Position numbers and translations under genes: made by a program
NCBI GenBank assembly: GCA_033032175.1
Contig: CM065310.1
Location: 5,518,001 to 5,582,000 of the forward strand
Length of the DNA: 64,000 nucleotides
Reading direction: 5' to 3'
Source: Saturnia japonica
Lineage: Eukaryota > Arthropoda > Insecta > Lepidoptera > Saturniidae
Shown here: in pieces, positions 22,846 through 33,525 of the stretch
Numbering within the stretch: position 1 is the first letter of the stretch
How the letters are laid out: each line of letters starts with the position of its first letter
The notes under the pieces: generated by a model
Databases searched by the model: none
Told to the model about the DNA's origin: nothing
What the model saw: only the letters and a program-made list of their open reading frames with translations

Positions 22846-24822
22846 TTATTTTCCAGCGGCAGCAGTTGTGGCAGCGGCTGTTGTGGCAGCTGCAGTAGTA
22901 GCTGCGGTTGTAGCAGCTGCAGCAGCGGCTGCGGTTGTGGCAGCTGGAGCGGCAGGTGCAGGTGTTGCAGCCGGAGCAGGCGCTGCCGCAGGAGCTCCTG
23001 CTGGAGCAGCCACAGGAGCTGTACCCGTCGGGCTCCAAGGAACCATATCCAATAGAAATGAACCACCCATATTGGACAGTGTAAGATTGACCCCGTTTGC
23101 AGGAGCTGTAATATAAGTGTATTGATGAATAACATTTCACCAATCACCATAAAAGTTAGTCGTTCTAAATGATTTTTCATGGAGATTTAAAATCTATCCT
23201 TGAACACAATAGATGACGGCTGTGGTCATGTTATTAAGTTTTGAAAATGGCAGAACGTTTTCGGAACCAGCTAATGGAATACAAATGTCAACTAAACTAC
23301 CAATATTGTATAGAATTAAAATACTGACGTATAACTAAGCTCAATTGGCCTGGATGAGCTCCTGGAGAAACTGGTGATGCTGGTGAGCTCTGCGGGTGGC
23401 TCTGGGTATGACTCTTGGGACAACCATCACACAGGCCATAATCATAAGAACTTTCATCACTTGAGTCGTAATCATCACAAAGTAAGCTGCACCACATACC
23501 CAAGCCGAAGAACGGCTGAAAATACAACATACGTTTTATATATGTATTACAAAATTTTTTCAAGCGACTTGTATAAAACTTAATAGTATATTTATCTATG
23601 ATACTATATTATTATTAACTAATAACTAAATAAATAAGAGTTTTTTGTTTGTTTGATTAAACATATAATCTCTGGAACTATAGAACGATAGTTCGGATTC
23701 TATTTTTTATCATAACCGGATTCACGAGGAATAGTATAAGAGAAGTAGTATAACATTAGGCTACAACTCTCAGCTAGTATTAAGTATTTATTTTAGTTAA
23801 GTAAGTCGAAAATGGAAGTGTTTCAGAATTGCTTTAACGGCGTGCGCAGGCGTAACGGTTAATGGTACGTAAAAATACAATATTGCCCAAAAATATTGGC
23901 CCTTAGTATATCTAAACAAAGTCCACGATAGCATACGTCTATCTTTTATATATAAGCCATAATAAGGTATATTGTTACAAAAAATATCAAATGATAAAAA
24001 GTTATTTTTGAGCATTATTTTTAGACACGGAACATTAATTCTTATGAACAAAAACTACTTCATTATAAAGACAATTTTATGAAGTGAAACTTTGCCCTTT
24101 ATGGCATATTATTAGGACATATAGTAGGAGAAAATGGAAAATTAAAATTATTTGTACTTGCGGGAAGTGAGAACAATTATGATAGGCAGCACGGGTTCCT
24201 TGGTGGCGAAACGGGATGTTTGTCGGATAAAATTAACACGAGTAAAACCGTGGAGCACAGCTAGTATTTAATACAATAATTTTAATTGTTTGATATATTT
24301 ACAAAAAAACGAAGTAAAAAATGTAATACTACATTCTATTTATTGTAGCTGTGAAAAATCTTTTCCATGTGCATAATAAAATCATAAAGTAAATGATAAA
24401 ATCTTTGAAAAATGAAAATAGGAAAGTATTGTTAAACTAATTTAATTTACATATTATAAACCAAATGAATAGAAATAAACAAACACAAACAATCATCAGC
24501 CTCTTTAGACTATAATTAATTACGATTAATACTTTTAAATTTTTTATTACATCTCAACTTAATAATTTAAATTTCTTATAAAATTAAGACAATTAACGTC
24601 ATTAAAAATCAGATGCTTCTTGGAGTTTGTTCAGACAACATATTATAATGTTACTGAATATAATTTATTTTAAATATTAATATATCTGCTATAATACTAA
24701 TTATTCCTTATTTTTTAATAAATAAAATAAAATATGTTCATTGAAAAGCACACCTTGGCAGCGATGACTTGGAATGACAGAAGAGTCACAAAAATATATA
24801 CACACGCTCGCACTTCTCCCAT
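22846..24822 (-). CDS. Gene 2: secreted four-cysteine protein with Ala/Thr-rich tail, 3 exons
   Basis: Exons are 24754-24822, 23329-23515 and 22846-23105 (69 + 187 + 260 nt), encoding 171 residues; phases are 0 and 1 as in gene 1. Exon 1 is a signal peptide beginning MGEVRACVYIFVTLLSF and ending VIAAK. Exon 2 encodes PFFGLGMWCSLLCDDYDSSD, an acidic Ser/Tyr stretch, CDGCPK, then a Pro/Ser/His-rich segment ending GQLSLVI. Exon 3 gives NGVNLTLSNMGGSFLLDMVP, colinear with [19 protein letters not shown] of gene 1, then about 60 residues of Ala, Pro and Thr ending AAAGK. Four cysteines are arranged CX3CX15CX2C. The donors (GTGTGC, GTCAGT) are weaker than in gene 1. The Thr/Ala/Pro tail looks like a mucin-type O-glycosylation region. 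Function unknown; no known family recognised. Confidence 0.82.
24009..24160 (+). repeat. Diverged duplicate segment, copy in gene 2 intron 1
   Basis: GCATTATTTTTA ... ACAATTTTATGAAGTGAAAC ... GGAAAATTAAAATTATTTGT. It aligns over its whole length with 25656-25778 plus 26292-26330, at very roughly 75-80 percent by eye. It may be a dispersed repeat or a trace of the tandem duplication that made this gene cluster. Confidence 0.6.
24170..24262 (-). repeat. Family B repeat in gene 2 intron 1
   Basis: GGCAGCACGGGTTCCTTGG ... AATTAACACGAGTAAAACCG TGGAGCACAGCTAGT. Same arrangement as the copies at 20640-20758 and 63090-63256. Confidence 0.65.
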
Positions 24823-24947
24823 GTTTCTGATGTTATCATGAAAAAACGTTCAGACGGTATTTTACATGTACGTACGTACTTATAACGCGGGCTTTTGCGT
24901 AACATTGCTTCGTCTTGCATGAGTTTTGGATGCTACTTCAAGGTTCG

Positions 24948-24953
24948 TTTATA
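24948..24953 (-). promoter_or_regulatory. TATA box of gene 2
   Basis: GGGTATAAACGAACC on the minus strand, 126 bases before the ATG, matching the placement in gene 1. The expected start is near 24917, giving a leader of about 95 bases. Confidence 0.65.
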
Positions 24954-25655
24954 CCCGTGCAAGGTTCTGCTGCGGCACTCCATTGCCGTATTTATTTCTG
25001 CCACAACTGTTCCATTGCGCTGATGTTTTTCTGTTCAAAGTGCGCGGTTGGCAACATATATCAGCACACGGTGTTTCAACTAAGTCCTCAGAAGTATCAA
25101 ACTTGTTACTAACTGGCATCAGTTAGGACTACGTTCCTATTTGAAGTTGTTCATTAATATTAATATGCTAAATAATATTAAAATCTATAATATATATTAT
25201 AACTAAATAAATTTTAGATACTAACTTTTTTATTATATCTGTATTATGTCAGATAATAGTGTTTTAGCCTTTCTCGACAAGTCTTTGTTCCAATAAATAT
25301 CCATACTAGCTGAAGATCGCGTCTGTACTCGTGATTTTTGAGAGTCCATGACTAGATGGATAAAGATAATATAGGTAGCTACCTACCTAAATCTAAACAC
25401 AAACATAAATATGAAAAAGCGGTCAAGTTCGGTAGAAACGATCTTCAGGGTAGTCGATATCACCGATAAAAGAGCTGAGATGTTACGGGTGCTAAGTTCT
25501 ATAGTAGTTCCTTTAATTATAGCCGTAGGAAATGTAACTTCTTCAATTCATTTACAAATGTATTTGTTACTTTCTTTGATATTAGATTGGGAATGTTGCT
25601 CGAAATGGTTCATGTCAATATATATTGCATTGTATTTATTAGATACTCTTCTTTG

Positions 25656-26330
25656 ATTTATGAACATTATTTTTATGTTCACATATTGATCCTCACGAAC
25701 AAAAGTTACTTGAACATAAAAATAATTTTATGAAGTTTAATTTTGCCATTTATAGCACATTACTTGGACACATAGTTTTTAGGTCCGTTTCCTCGGCGTG
25801 AAGCCCTTGGGTCAGGACACCGCCCGCGCGATACTAGTGACACTATACGTGCATCACTTAGCTACCTACATACAACATTACACACGTATGAACATAACAC
25901 ACGTGCATACCACATAGGTACATAGGTTCTGTGAGGGACCTTTTTTTTTTACGCTAGTTAGTGTAGAAAACATTTCGTTTACTAAATGCACATACGCATG
26001 TTTCCTTCCTTCCTCTCAGGAGGAAGGGAACGTGCCTATGAGTATATTTTAGTTAGCTCGAATCTTAGGTGTAGGAATTCGATTAGATCGCGACTTATTT
26101 GTAACGCGTCGACCGCCCGAGCCGAGGTCCGGCCACTTTGGCACCCTCGTGCGAGTCGTCCTAACAACTTTCGCGGCTGAGTGCCCTCTGCACTCGCCCC
26201 CAAGTCCGGTGAAGCTGTCAAAGCCGCGGCGGCTTTAGGGCCCCTAAGGCTAACAGTGTAGTCAGTTCTTAAAAAAAAAAACACATAGTTTAGAAGATAA
26301 TGAAAAATTAAAATTATTTGTACTTTATGT
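25656..26330 (+). repeat. Second copy of the duplicate segment, split by a LINE
   Basis: GAACATTATTTTTA ... AATAATTTTATGAAGTTTAA ... GAAAAATTAAAATTATTTGT. The Jockey fragment at 25779-26280 is inserted at ACACATAGTTT within it. It lies about 700 bases upstream of the gene 2 TATA box. Confidence 0.6.
25779..26280 (+). mobile_element. 5'-truncated Jockey LINE (3' UTR) with perfect TSD
   Basis: Begins AGGTCCGTTTCCTCGGCGTG, matching the main LINE from about 3581, and follows its 3' UTR closely to a short A run ending at 26280. It is flanked by identical 11-base repeats ACACATAGTTT at 25768-25778 and 26281-26291. Close match to the first LINE and the intact duplication imply a recent insertion by target-primed reverse transcription with early stop. 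Confidence 0.9.
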
Positions 26331-26864
26331 ATTTGTATTTATATTTTATACATTATATTGAATTTGTAGTTTATAAAAATTATAACACCAACATTATTGT
26401 AGCACAACAAAAATTTAATAATAGTCAAAGGATTTTTTTTCTCTTTCATTTGACATTCCACTTATCACTTTCTCGTTATGATGGTAAAAAATTAAGAAAC
26501 TTCTGGTTAAGTGTGGATGGGTTCTACCCTCCTACAATATCAGGTCCTGAAGAGAAGACGAAGAATGGTCGTGAAGTGGCAATTCTGCAGTCGACCAATG
26601 CCAATGGAATTTGTCGCCAACAGTCACCGTTGTTTGTCGATTGCATCTTAGTTGCCATCAGGTACTATAAAATCAATTTGTCCAGCAAATGTAATAATAA
26701 CATTCTTCGAAGTGACTATCGTCTCTTCAAATTGAAAACAGATGTTGTGTAAAATACAAATTAAATAACTTTGAATCTTGTGGACAGACCGGGCTTGAGA
26801 TATGCTTAGAAAAGGGTTTTTTGGAGGAAGACAACTTTATACATACCTACATTATTAGCGGTTT

Positions 26865-27420
26865 GCCCACGGCTCCGCTCGCGTTTGTTATTTACATCCG
26901 CAATATGCACACAATACTCTTAAAAAGGCACCAAAAGCTTTTGTTTCACGTATTAATATATAGATACTTCACGTGTACAGAATTTCATCAAAATATTTAA
27001 CTGCTATTTTTTACTATGCCTAAATATATTGATAACTGTTCTCATTAAGGAAAAACAAATGCTTCCTGTCTCCAAAATTAGAGCAGAATCGGATGAGAAT
27101 AATTGACGGATTTTTTTTTTCATTCTTCGTTTTTGCTATTTCTAAATGGAATATTGTAAATTGTTTTAGGCTGTCAGTTATGGAATAACCTATACTCCCC
27201 GTGTACAGTTTCATCAAAATTGATTAAGAATATTTAGGTAACGTTTTTTCGAATTTTTTTGCTATTGCTAAAAGTATTATTCAAAATTCTTATAACCTAT
27301 CAATTGCCCAAAGACATAAGCATCCCGTGTAAAAAATTTCATAAGTATCGGACAAACCGTTTTTGAGTTCATTTCGGGCATACAAATAGACAGGTAAAAA
27401 CATTTTAAATGTCAGATTCG
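26865..27420 (+). repeat. Family G dispersed repeat
   Basis: GCGGTTTGCCCACGGCTCCG at the left; then CGGACAAACCGTTTTTGAGT and GTCAGATTCGTGATCAGTAT at the right. The right part recurs at 47095-47300. A stretch at 26500-26750 just before it opens a plus-strand frame, but its CAACAGTCACCGTTGTTTGT block resembles inverted family C, so no gene is called. Confidence 0.5.
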
Positions 27421-28570
27421 TGATCAGTATCGTTCAAATAGTATGCCTATCGGAAAATTTTGGAAAATTTTAAATTTTAAGACAGATCTACAAATTCATT
27501 AATATAGCTAACATTTTATAACATGACGCATATGTTATCTCCACCTATTTGTAGCAAATACATATTTTGTTTTTCCATGAAGTTCAGCTGAAATGAAACA
27601 TTTGCGTTTCTTATACATAATTTTACTCGGTTATTATACTTTATATTAGATACGGTTTAAGTTTGAATGTCAGTTTATACATAAATATATGTGTACCTAT
27701 ATCGAGTGTGGTGTACGAACAAACACTCTGGTGAATACTAATTACGTCATGGAACAATGTGCATGCTCTATCAGTTCTTCGAAGGAATACTTAAGTTTCA
27801 TGGTTGAATTCTCAATGTTTATTAGGTTGTTCGGGTTATTTCTTAAGGTACTATCAATACACACAACTGTACGCAATTTTGTTTAGGTAAACTAATACGC
27901 ATTCTTATGTATTTATTTACATTTAAAAATACAAATATTTTTTTAACAATTAAAAACGATTATCAAATCAGCTGAGAAAGCTTAGATTTTGTAATGATAT
28001 TTTAGGAATATGGAAAATTAATACTCAAAAGTTATACCTTGTTAGCTACCTAACTGCCTTAATAGATGTTATGATAGCTTTTATCGTGTAAACTTTTACT
28101 GGATTTATAAATCTAATACTATTAAAGTGAACAATTCTTGTATAAAATATATTTAATTTTATTATTTAGCTAATTAATATTTGACTTTGTTTAGATACGT
28201 GTTTTTATGACACCGAGAAAAACTTGATCACCCACGACATTTTAATATCGAAACACAGATCAACAATTAAAATAGCTAATACACATAAATTAAATTTGAC
28301 CTACTGTCGTTAATAATATATTTAATACACTTATTTATTATAAATACATTGTGCGAAATACAATATTGTCATGAATTACCTCATCCATAAGCTTTTCATA
28401 CAATATTAGCTGACCCCGTGAACCTTGTTCTGCCCTTTCCAGATCAACAACTCGGCCACAGTGTGTTCAGGTATAGCATAAAACCTCCGTGTAAAAATAC
28501 TTAGATATACTAACTTTCATGGTGATCGGTCAAACGGTGTTGTAGGTTATTAATATCATATTATACCTAT
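27421..28570. other. AT-rich stretch, no gene recognised
   Basis: Short frames only. A scrap at about 28410-28470 (AGCTGACCCCGTGAACCTTG) resembles heads of lepidopteran dispersed repeats. Confidence 0.4.
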
Positions 28571-29433
28571 ACGGGGTGGATTTTGAGATGGGGCAGTAAG
28601 GGTAGATACACGAAAACTTTCTGAGGATACTGTCCTTAACTTTTTGACTGCATTTACATTTTTTTTAAACTGGACAGTTAGTAAGAAAATGGGCATTTTA
28701 CACAAAACTTTTTTTCATGCCAATCGATCCTGTTTCTTATAAGCATCAAGGAACTCGATGGGACCAATTGAGGTTAGAGTACTAGACATGTCAGAAATTG
28801 CAAAAAAACTTTTCCCATACATTTCGTACGAAAACATGTTTTCGTTTTGTCCGGTCTTTTTTGTAGCGCTTAGGCTACCCATAACAAAAAGTTGAATTAG
28901 GGATAAAACTAAGTTGCAGTGTCTCTTTTCTGTCAAAAGGTGAGAGAGTGCTTAGCCTGACACCTCAAGACCGTAGTGCGTGGTGAAGAGCCACATCCTT
29001 CTCGAGGTGACCCTGTCTCGCTGAACACTACGGATCTAGGCTGGAGAGCCGAGAAACACTGCTAGTTTTGGCGTGTGAGCAGCGCACCCAGTATCGGACT
29101 GGGGCCCATGAGAACTCAAGTTGAGTCCCAAGGGCCCAGTTCCGGACAGCGACTGGCGGGACTGGTGACTTTCATACTGGTTCCGGAAGGCGTACTGCGA
29201 ACTTCAAGATGACGATGAAGATGAAAAATGTCAGTATTTCAAAAAGAATTACCCCAGGAGGGTACCGGCTATGCCGGAGAATCCCTCCCCGGGCTCCGGC
29301 CGGGCAGCCCCTCGTTCTCTGGGGGGGGCAAGATTTTGACAGTGGATAAAAACTCAACGACTAACGCTAGAACACGGACTAATGATTTTGCAGATGATGT
29401 GGTATTTGCGGGAACCAGTATTGGTTCTAGGGA

Positions 29434-31342
29434 GTGTCGCCCATTTTTAGGATGAGATCACCGATCCTTATTTGTGGTGACCGTAGCAAGCGACACTTTC
29501 GCCGAGTTAAAGGGTCGGGGTCTGGGTCTGGCTCGGCTTCGAGTGACGCCGAGCCAGAACCAAAAGTGCGACAGACGGTGAATCGAGGTAGAGGCCGATC
29601 TAACGAGGCTCTCATCCACAGAGGCTAGGCAATACCTCAAGGGATCTTTTGGTGACCAGTCAGAGGTCGATGCCGAGAGAGAGATTGTGGAGATGGCCAA
29701 ACAGGCCTCCGACTCCTGGGTCACACGGCGGTTCTCAGGACTTCCAGGAGAGAAGGCGTCCGTTGACTCCTTGACATCCGAAGCTTTTGAGAGACAAATA
29801 AGAAGTTCGGTCTCAGCGGTCTTTCGAGTATCGCGTCTCTCCAAGGGACTGAAAGGCACCAGTTCTCGTCTCCTTAAGGATGCAGTTGCCTCCATAACTG
29901 AGGCAACGGGTGTCCTCGTATCGAGAAACACCACAGAGGAGACGGCCGCTTTAAGAGCGGAGATTGCAGCCCTTAAAAAAGAGTTGGCTGAAGTAAAGGC
30001 GCTACTGAAGCCCACCAAGGCTGCTCCCGTGTCTCCAGCTGTGAAGAAGTGCCCTCAGCAAGCGGCGAGACAGGAGGCGAGGGAAGACTTTCCTTCCTTG
30101 CCAGGGCCAAAACGGCAAGAATTAGGGAAGGAAGTACCTCCAGTATTGGGACTGGATGAGATCGTGCGCGCCGTTATGCTCCAAGTGGGTAGTATGATGG
30201 ACGCACGAAATTCCGCACTGGAGGAACGGTTACTTCCGCCACCGCCTCCTCGTCGGCCTCCACTTGCAGTGGATCATAGGGCTGCAGCTGCGAGTCAAGC
30301 AAAAGCGCCAGTTAAGCGTCAAGTCCAGCCCGAAATCCCTTCCGCCCAACAACCCGTGGGGAAGGAAGCTCCCAAAAAAAGGTCCGAGGAGCATCTTCCG
30401 ATACCCAATCCTCCTGATGGGGAATGGGTTACCGTAGGAAAGAGAGGCAAGCGTAAGCGGACGCGTAAGGGAAAAGACACGCGACCAAAACGGCGAACGC
30501 ATACCCTTCGGCTTCCTAAGTCGGCTGCGGTGGCGCTAACAGTGAAGCCTGAAGCTTTAAAAAACGGCCTCACATATACTGAGGTCCTTAAACAAGCAAG
30601 GGCTAAGGTGGACCTCGCCAGTCTGGACATCTCTAGCGTCCACATTAAGATGGCAGCTACTGGATCGTGCTTAATTCAGGTACCGGGCACAACAAGTGCC
30701 GAGAAGGCGGATGCCCTCGCTGAGGCTCTCAAGGGGTCTTTTGAGGCAGACGACGTAAGAGTTTCCAGGTCAACAAAATGCGCAGAAGTGCGCATTTCAG
30801 ACTTAGACTGCTCTGTTGAAGAAGAGGAAGTTGTGGCTGCTGTCGCCCGAGTTGGGAACTGTCCTCTTGAACATATCAAGTGCAGAGGCATCCGAACTGG
30901 GTTTAATGGCCTAAGTACCGCTGTCATTACGTGTCCGGTGACTGCGGCCAAAAGTCTTTGCGATGGTCGGCGGCTCCTAGTTGGCTGATTATCATCACAG
31001 GTTAAGGTTCTACAGCCAAGACCTCTGATGTGTTTCCGTTGCCTGTGTATTGGGCACGTTGGTGCTCAGTGCGAGGGAACAGATAGGAGTGACCTTTGCC
31101 TGCGCTGCAGCAAAGTGGGACACAAGGCACGCGAGTGTAAAGAGACGCCACACTGCGTGGTTTGCTCGGAGGTCGGAAAGACGGCAAATCACCGGATTGG
31201 CAGCGGAGCTTGTGCGGCATCCTCAAGCAGAAGGAGAAAACGGGGTAAAAGGCGTAAGGAGCATCTCCACAGACAACGCGATCGTCGGCCCTTAATAGGG
31301 TGCCGCCGGCTGTGTCGGAGGCGAACATGGATTACCAATAAT
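29434..31342 (+). pseudogene. R1-like LINE ORF1 pseudogene
   Basis: The N-terminal piece (from 29434, MSPIFRMRSPILICGDRSKR, then a Gly/Ser run and SSDAEPEPK) shifts frame near 29600 to DLTRLSSTEARQYLKGSFGD and the main frame. A coiled-coil-like helix follows (LRAEIAALKKELAEVKALL), then a Pro-rich linker, a basic KRGKRKRTRKGKDTRPKRR segment and an RNA-binding-like domain. A TGA at 30986-30988 probably replaced a Trp codon; reading on in the same frame gives CFRCLCIGHVGAQC and CLRCSKVGHKAREC, two canonical CX2CX4HX4C knuckles, and a third looser one. So there is one frameshift and one nonsense change. Confidence 0.82.
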
Positions 31343-31343
31343 A

Positions 31344-32036
31344 ATGGCACTACAGGTTCTCCAGGCGAATCTAAACCACTGCGCCAGAGCTCAAGACCTA
31401 TTGCCAAACCTTGGGGGGCTCGGTTCCGCTTGCCGGAAGCTCTACCTGGGAGCCGTACGGTTGATGGCTCTATACGGGTCTCCAGTGTGGGCGGACAGCC
31501 TGACAGCCCGTCATTTCACGTTCCTGCGTAAACCGCAGAGAGCGATGGCCGTCAGAGCTGTCCGAGGGTACCGTACGGTCTCGTTCGAAGCAGCCTCCCT
31601 ATTGGCTGGATCTCCACCATGGGATCTCGAAGCGAGAAACCTCGAGCTGCTGTTTAGATGGCGCGAGGAGGCGCTGAGACGAGATGAGAGACCAACGCCG
31701 CGAGAGATTGCGGCGTACAGCTCAGAGCTTCGTCAAAATCCTATGGTTGAAGTGTGGGACTTGCGACTTAGCCACCCTAGTTTTGGCATGGCGACCGTGG
31801 AAGCAGAAGATACTGCGCAGCACACACTAGCCGTCTGTCCCGCATGGGACTCGCTGCGCCGTGACGTTGTCGCGACAATCGGCACCGATCTCTCGCTCCC
31901 GGCCGTGGTTCTGTCTATGGTCGAGAGCGAGAGCGGGTGGAACTCCGTCTCCTCGTTTTGCGAGCAAGTCATGCTTGCGAAAGAGGAGGCGGGGAGGGAG
32001 CGGGAGCGTAACACCTTGCTCCCCTCCTGCGGTTAA
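31344..32036 (+). pseudogene. R1-like ORF2 remnant joined across a large deletion
   Basis: It starts MALQVLQANLNHCARAQDLL, the usual beginning of an R1-type ORF2 before the endonuclease. Within a few residues it passes to sequence from the far C-terminus (LYGSPVWADSL, AVRGYRTVSFEAASLLAG, EDTAQHTLAVCPAWDSLRR). Endonuclease and reverse-transcriptase cores, normally 700 or more residues, are absent. A second, smaller loss seems to lie before EDTAQHT, where a Cys-containing segment normally precedes the H-C pair. The join is in frame and leaves a 230-residue open frame. Confidence 0.8.
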
Positions 32037-32944
32037 CGAGCCAGGCGCCGGAGACCGCGTGATGATCTCCGGCCGCCTTAAATGGGTCTGCAGGTGGCGG
32101 ACCTGGGCATGTTCGTCACCGCGTAAATGCAGGCCCGAGATGGAAGAGGCGCACTGGTGTTCGTGCGCTCTCCGAGGCTCGTTGGAGGTGACGATTGCCT
32201 TCGACCGGTACGGGGCCCCGTGATAGGGCCACACCTGCCGGGTCGAGCGGATGATATATGCAAACAGTTCCCGCTCCCGGGCCATCGGGTGCGAGAAGAA
32301 CACCGTGGGGTTTTAGTCGGTAAGAGTCCGACATACCCCTCCCTTGAGCGGCCCGGCTCGGGAGGCGGATCCAATACAGGATTTCCCCAAGCTAAAAAAA
32401 AAAAAGCCACGCTTATTTTCTACGATATGTACATGGGAAAAGTTTTCTGCGATTTCTGACATTTTGTAATTCTGAAAAAGTTAAGGGCAGTCTCCACGGA
32501 ATGTTTTCATACGGTTAAGGTACACCTACCCTTACTGCCCTATCTCAAAAATCCACCCTGTATATATATATACTAAGTAATGATTTTCCCGATCTTTAAA
32601 GATGTATATCCGCAGATACGGGTATACGGACCAGAAAATTCGTACTTTGTCTTGCAGTTGACGCGTACGACCTTGAACATGTAGTTAGCAAAGCGTTGTT
32701 TAAGTGAAATTATAAGAAATGTTTAAACTCGCATTTTCCGCTGATTTGTATAAAGAAGGCTTTTTTGGTGAACTTCATCTTAATTACGAGTATGAAATTA
32801 AACTTACTTCTATATAATATGCAGACGTGTTTTAGTTTCATTTTGTCGTTTTCATTCTATATAACCATTCAAAATTAGTAACAACTAAAATCAATTTAAG
32901 AAGTTTTTAAAACTTTTATAATTTCATTTAAGGAATTAGTTTAA

Positions 32945-33115
32945 AAGGTAATCTGGGTGACCGAGCTGCGATCGATTTTGTTTAAAAAAAAACTCTTATC
33001 TAGGTGAAATTGGAAAAAAATAAATAAACGCAAAGCTTCATCCGAATAGTTGGAGCCATTTCTGAGAAACCAATTACATATAACAATTCATACAAAAATT
33101 GCTTACTTAATGGTA
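32945..33115 (+). repeat. Family I dispersed repeat
   Basis: GGGTGACCGAGCTGCGATCG ... TATCTAGGTGAAATTGG ... GTTGGAGCCATTTCTGAG. Colinear with 13121-13316. Confidence 0.6.
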
Positions 33116-33414
33116 TTAGATATGTGTAAGATTCGCAAAAAAAACGGACAAGGCAACGAAAACGCTTTTCCTTGTCGAAAATTTGCGTATACAGATATCC
33201 GACACATCTCTAAATTACCAACATACATTTTTACATTTTAACATCGACAGGAGTTCATCCTCACACCTTGCACTCTAAATGGTCGCGGACAGTCCGGTTT
33301 CAGAGAAGTTTCCTTCCGTGTACTTTCCGGATTTGGAATAAGTTCTCTACTATGGTTTTCTCAGGGGACTAAAGTATAGGGTTCTACAAAAGATGAGTGA
33401 ACAGGCTTCTAAAG

Positions 33415-33525
33415 GATCGGTAACGTGCATATGATGCTTCTGGTATTGCAAGCGTCCATGGGCTGCAATGACCGCTTACTATCAGGTGGACAGCATGCTA
33501 GTTTGCCACCATCGTGATATAACAA
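33415..33525 (-). repeat. Family D fragment
   Basis: GATGCTTCTGGTATTGCAAG, CGTCCATGGGCTGC and ACTATCAGGTGGACAGCATG match the inverted head of family D, as at 36600-36680. Confidence 0.55.

Larger units (their letters stand above)
28940..32405 (+). mobile_element. R1-clade LINE with most of ORF2 deleted
   Basis: GC-rich block with a 5' leader (about 28940-29433), ORF1 with CCHC knuckles, ORF2 remnant, a 3' UTR, and 12 A at 32394-32405. The ORF1/ORF2 arrangement, the ORF2 opening LQANLNHCARAQDLL and the terminal H-x-C zinc-binding end are characteristic of R1-clade elements. The 5' boundary is a guess from the change in base composition. No target-site duplication was found, and the insertion is not in 28S rDNA or a TTAGG array. 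Confidence 0.8.
28571..32561. mobile_element. Element with long terminal inverted repeats, host of an R1-like LINE
   Basis: The left end reads ACGGGGTGGATTTTGAGATG then GGGCAGTAAGGGTAG; the right end, on the minus strand, reads ACAGGGTGGATTTTTGAGAT then AGGGCAGTAAGGGTAG. Similarity continues inward: CCTTAACTTTTT, then ATGTCAGAAATTGC / ATGTCAGAAATCGC and ACTTTTCCCAT on both sides. The left arm carries an extra 100 bases or so between the outer and inner blocks. I see no transposase, so it looks non-autonomous; almost all of its present interior is the LINE. Superfamily not identified. Confidence 0.65.

Noticed and set aside
22868..23116. Plus-strand alanine-rich open frame
   Set aside because: It is the antisense of gene 2 exon 3; the minus-strand reading has splice sites, a paralogue and a polyadenylation signal.
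22838..23180. Other minus-strand frames over gene 2 exon 3, Cys/Ser-rich or Leu/Gln-rich
   Set aside because: Products of reading GCN-type repeats out of frame; they do not join exon 2 in phase and have no counterpart in gene 1.
23342..23515. Alternative frame of gene 2 exon 2 giving MKVLMIMACVMVV, a signal-peptide look-alike
   Set aside because: It stops soon after, and phase, upstream signal-peptide exon and match to gene 1 all select the other frame.
26318..26752. 144-codon plus-strand open frame
   Set aside because: Starts in AT-rich DNA, includes an inverted family C-like block, and shows no domain or splice partner.
29687..32459. Many minus-strand frames over the R1-like LINE
   Set aside because: Antisense shadows of GC-rich ORF1, ORF2 remnant and 3' UTR.
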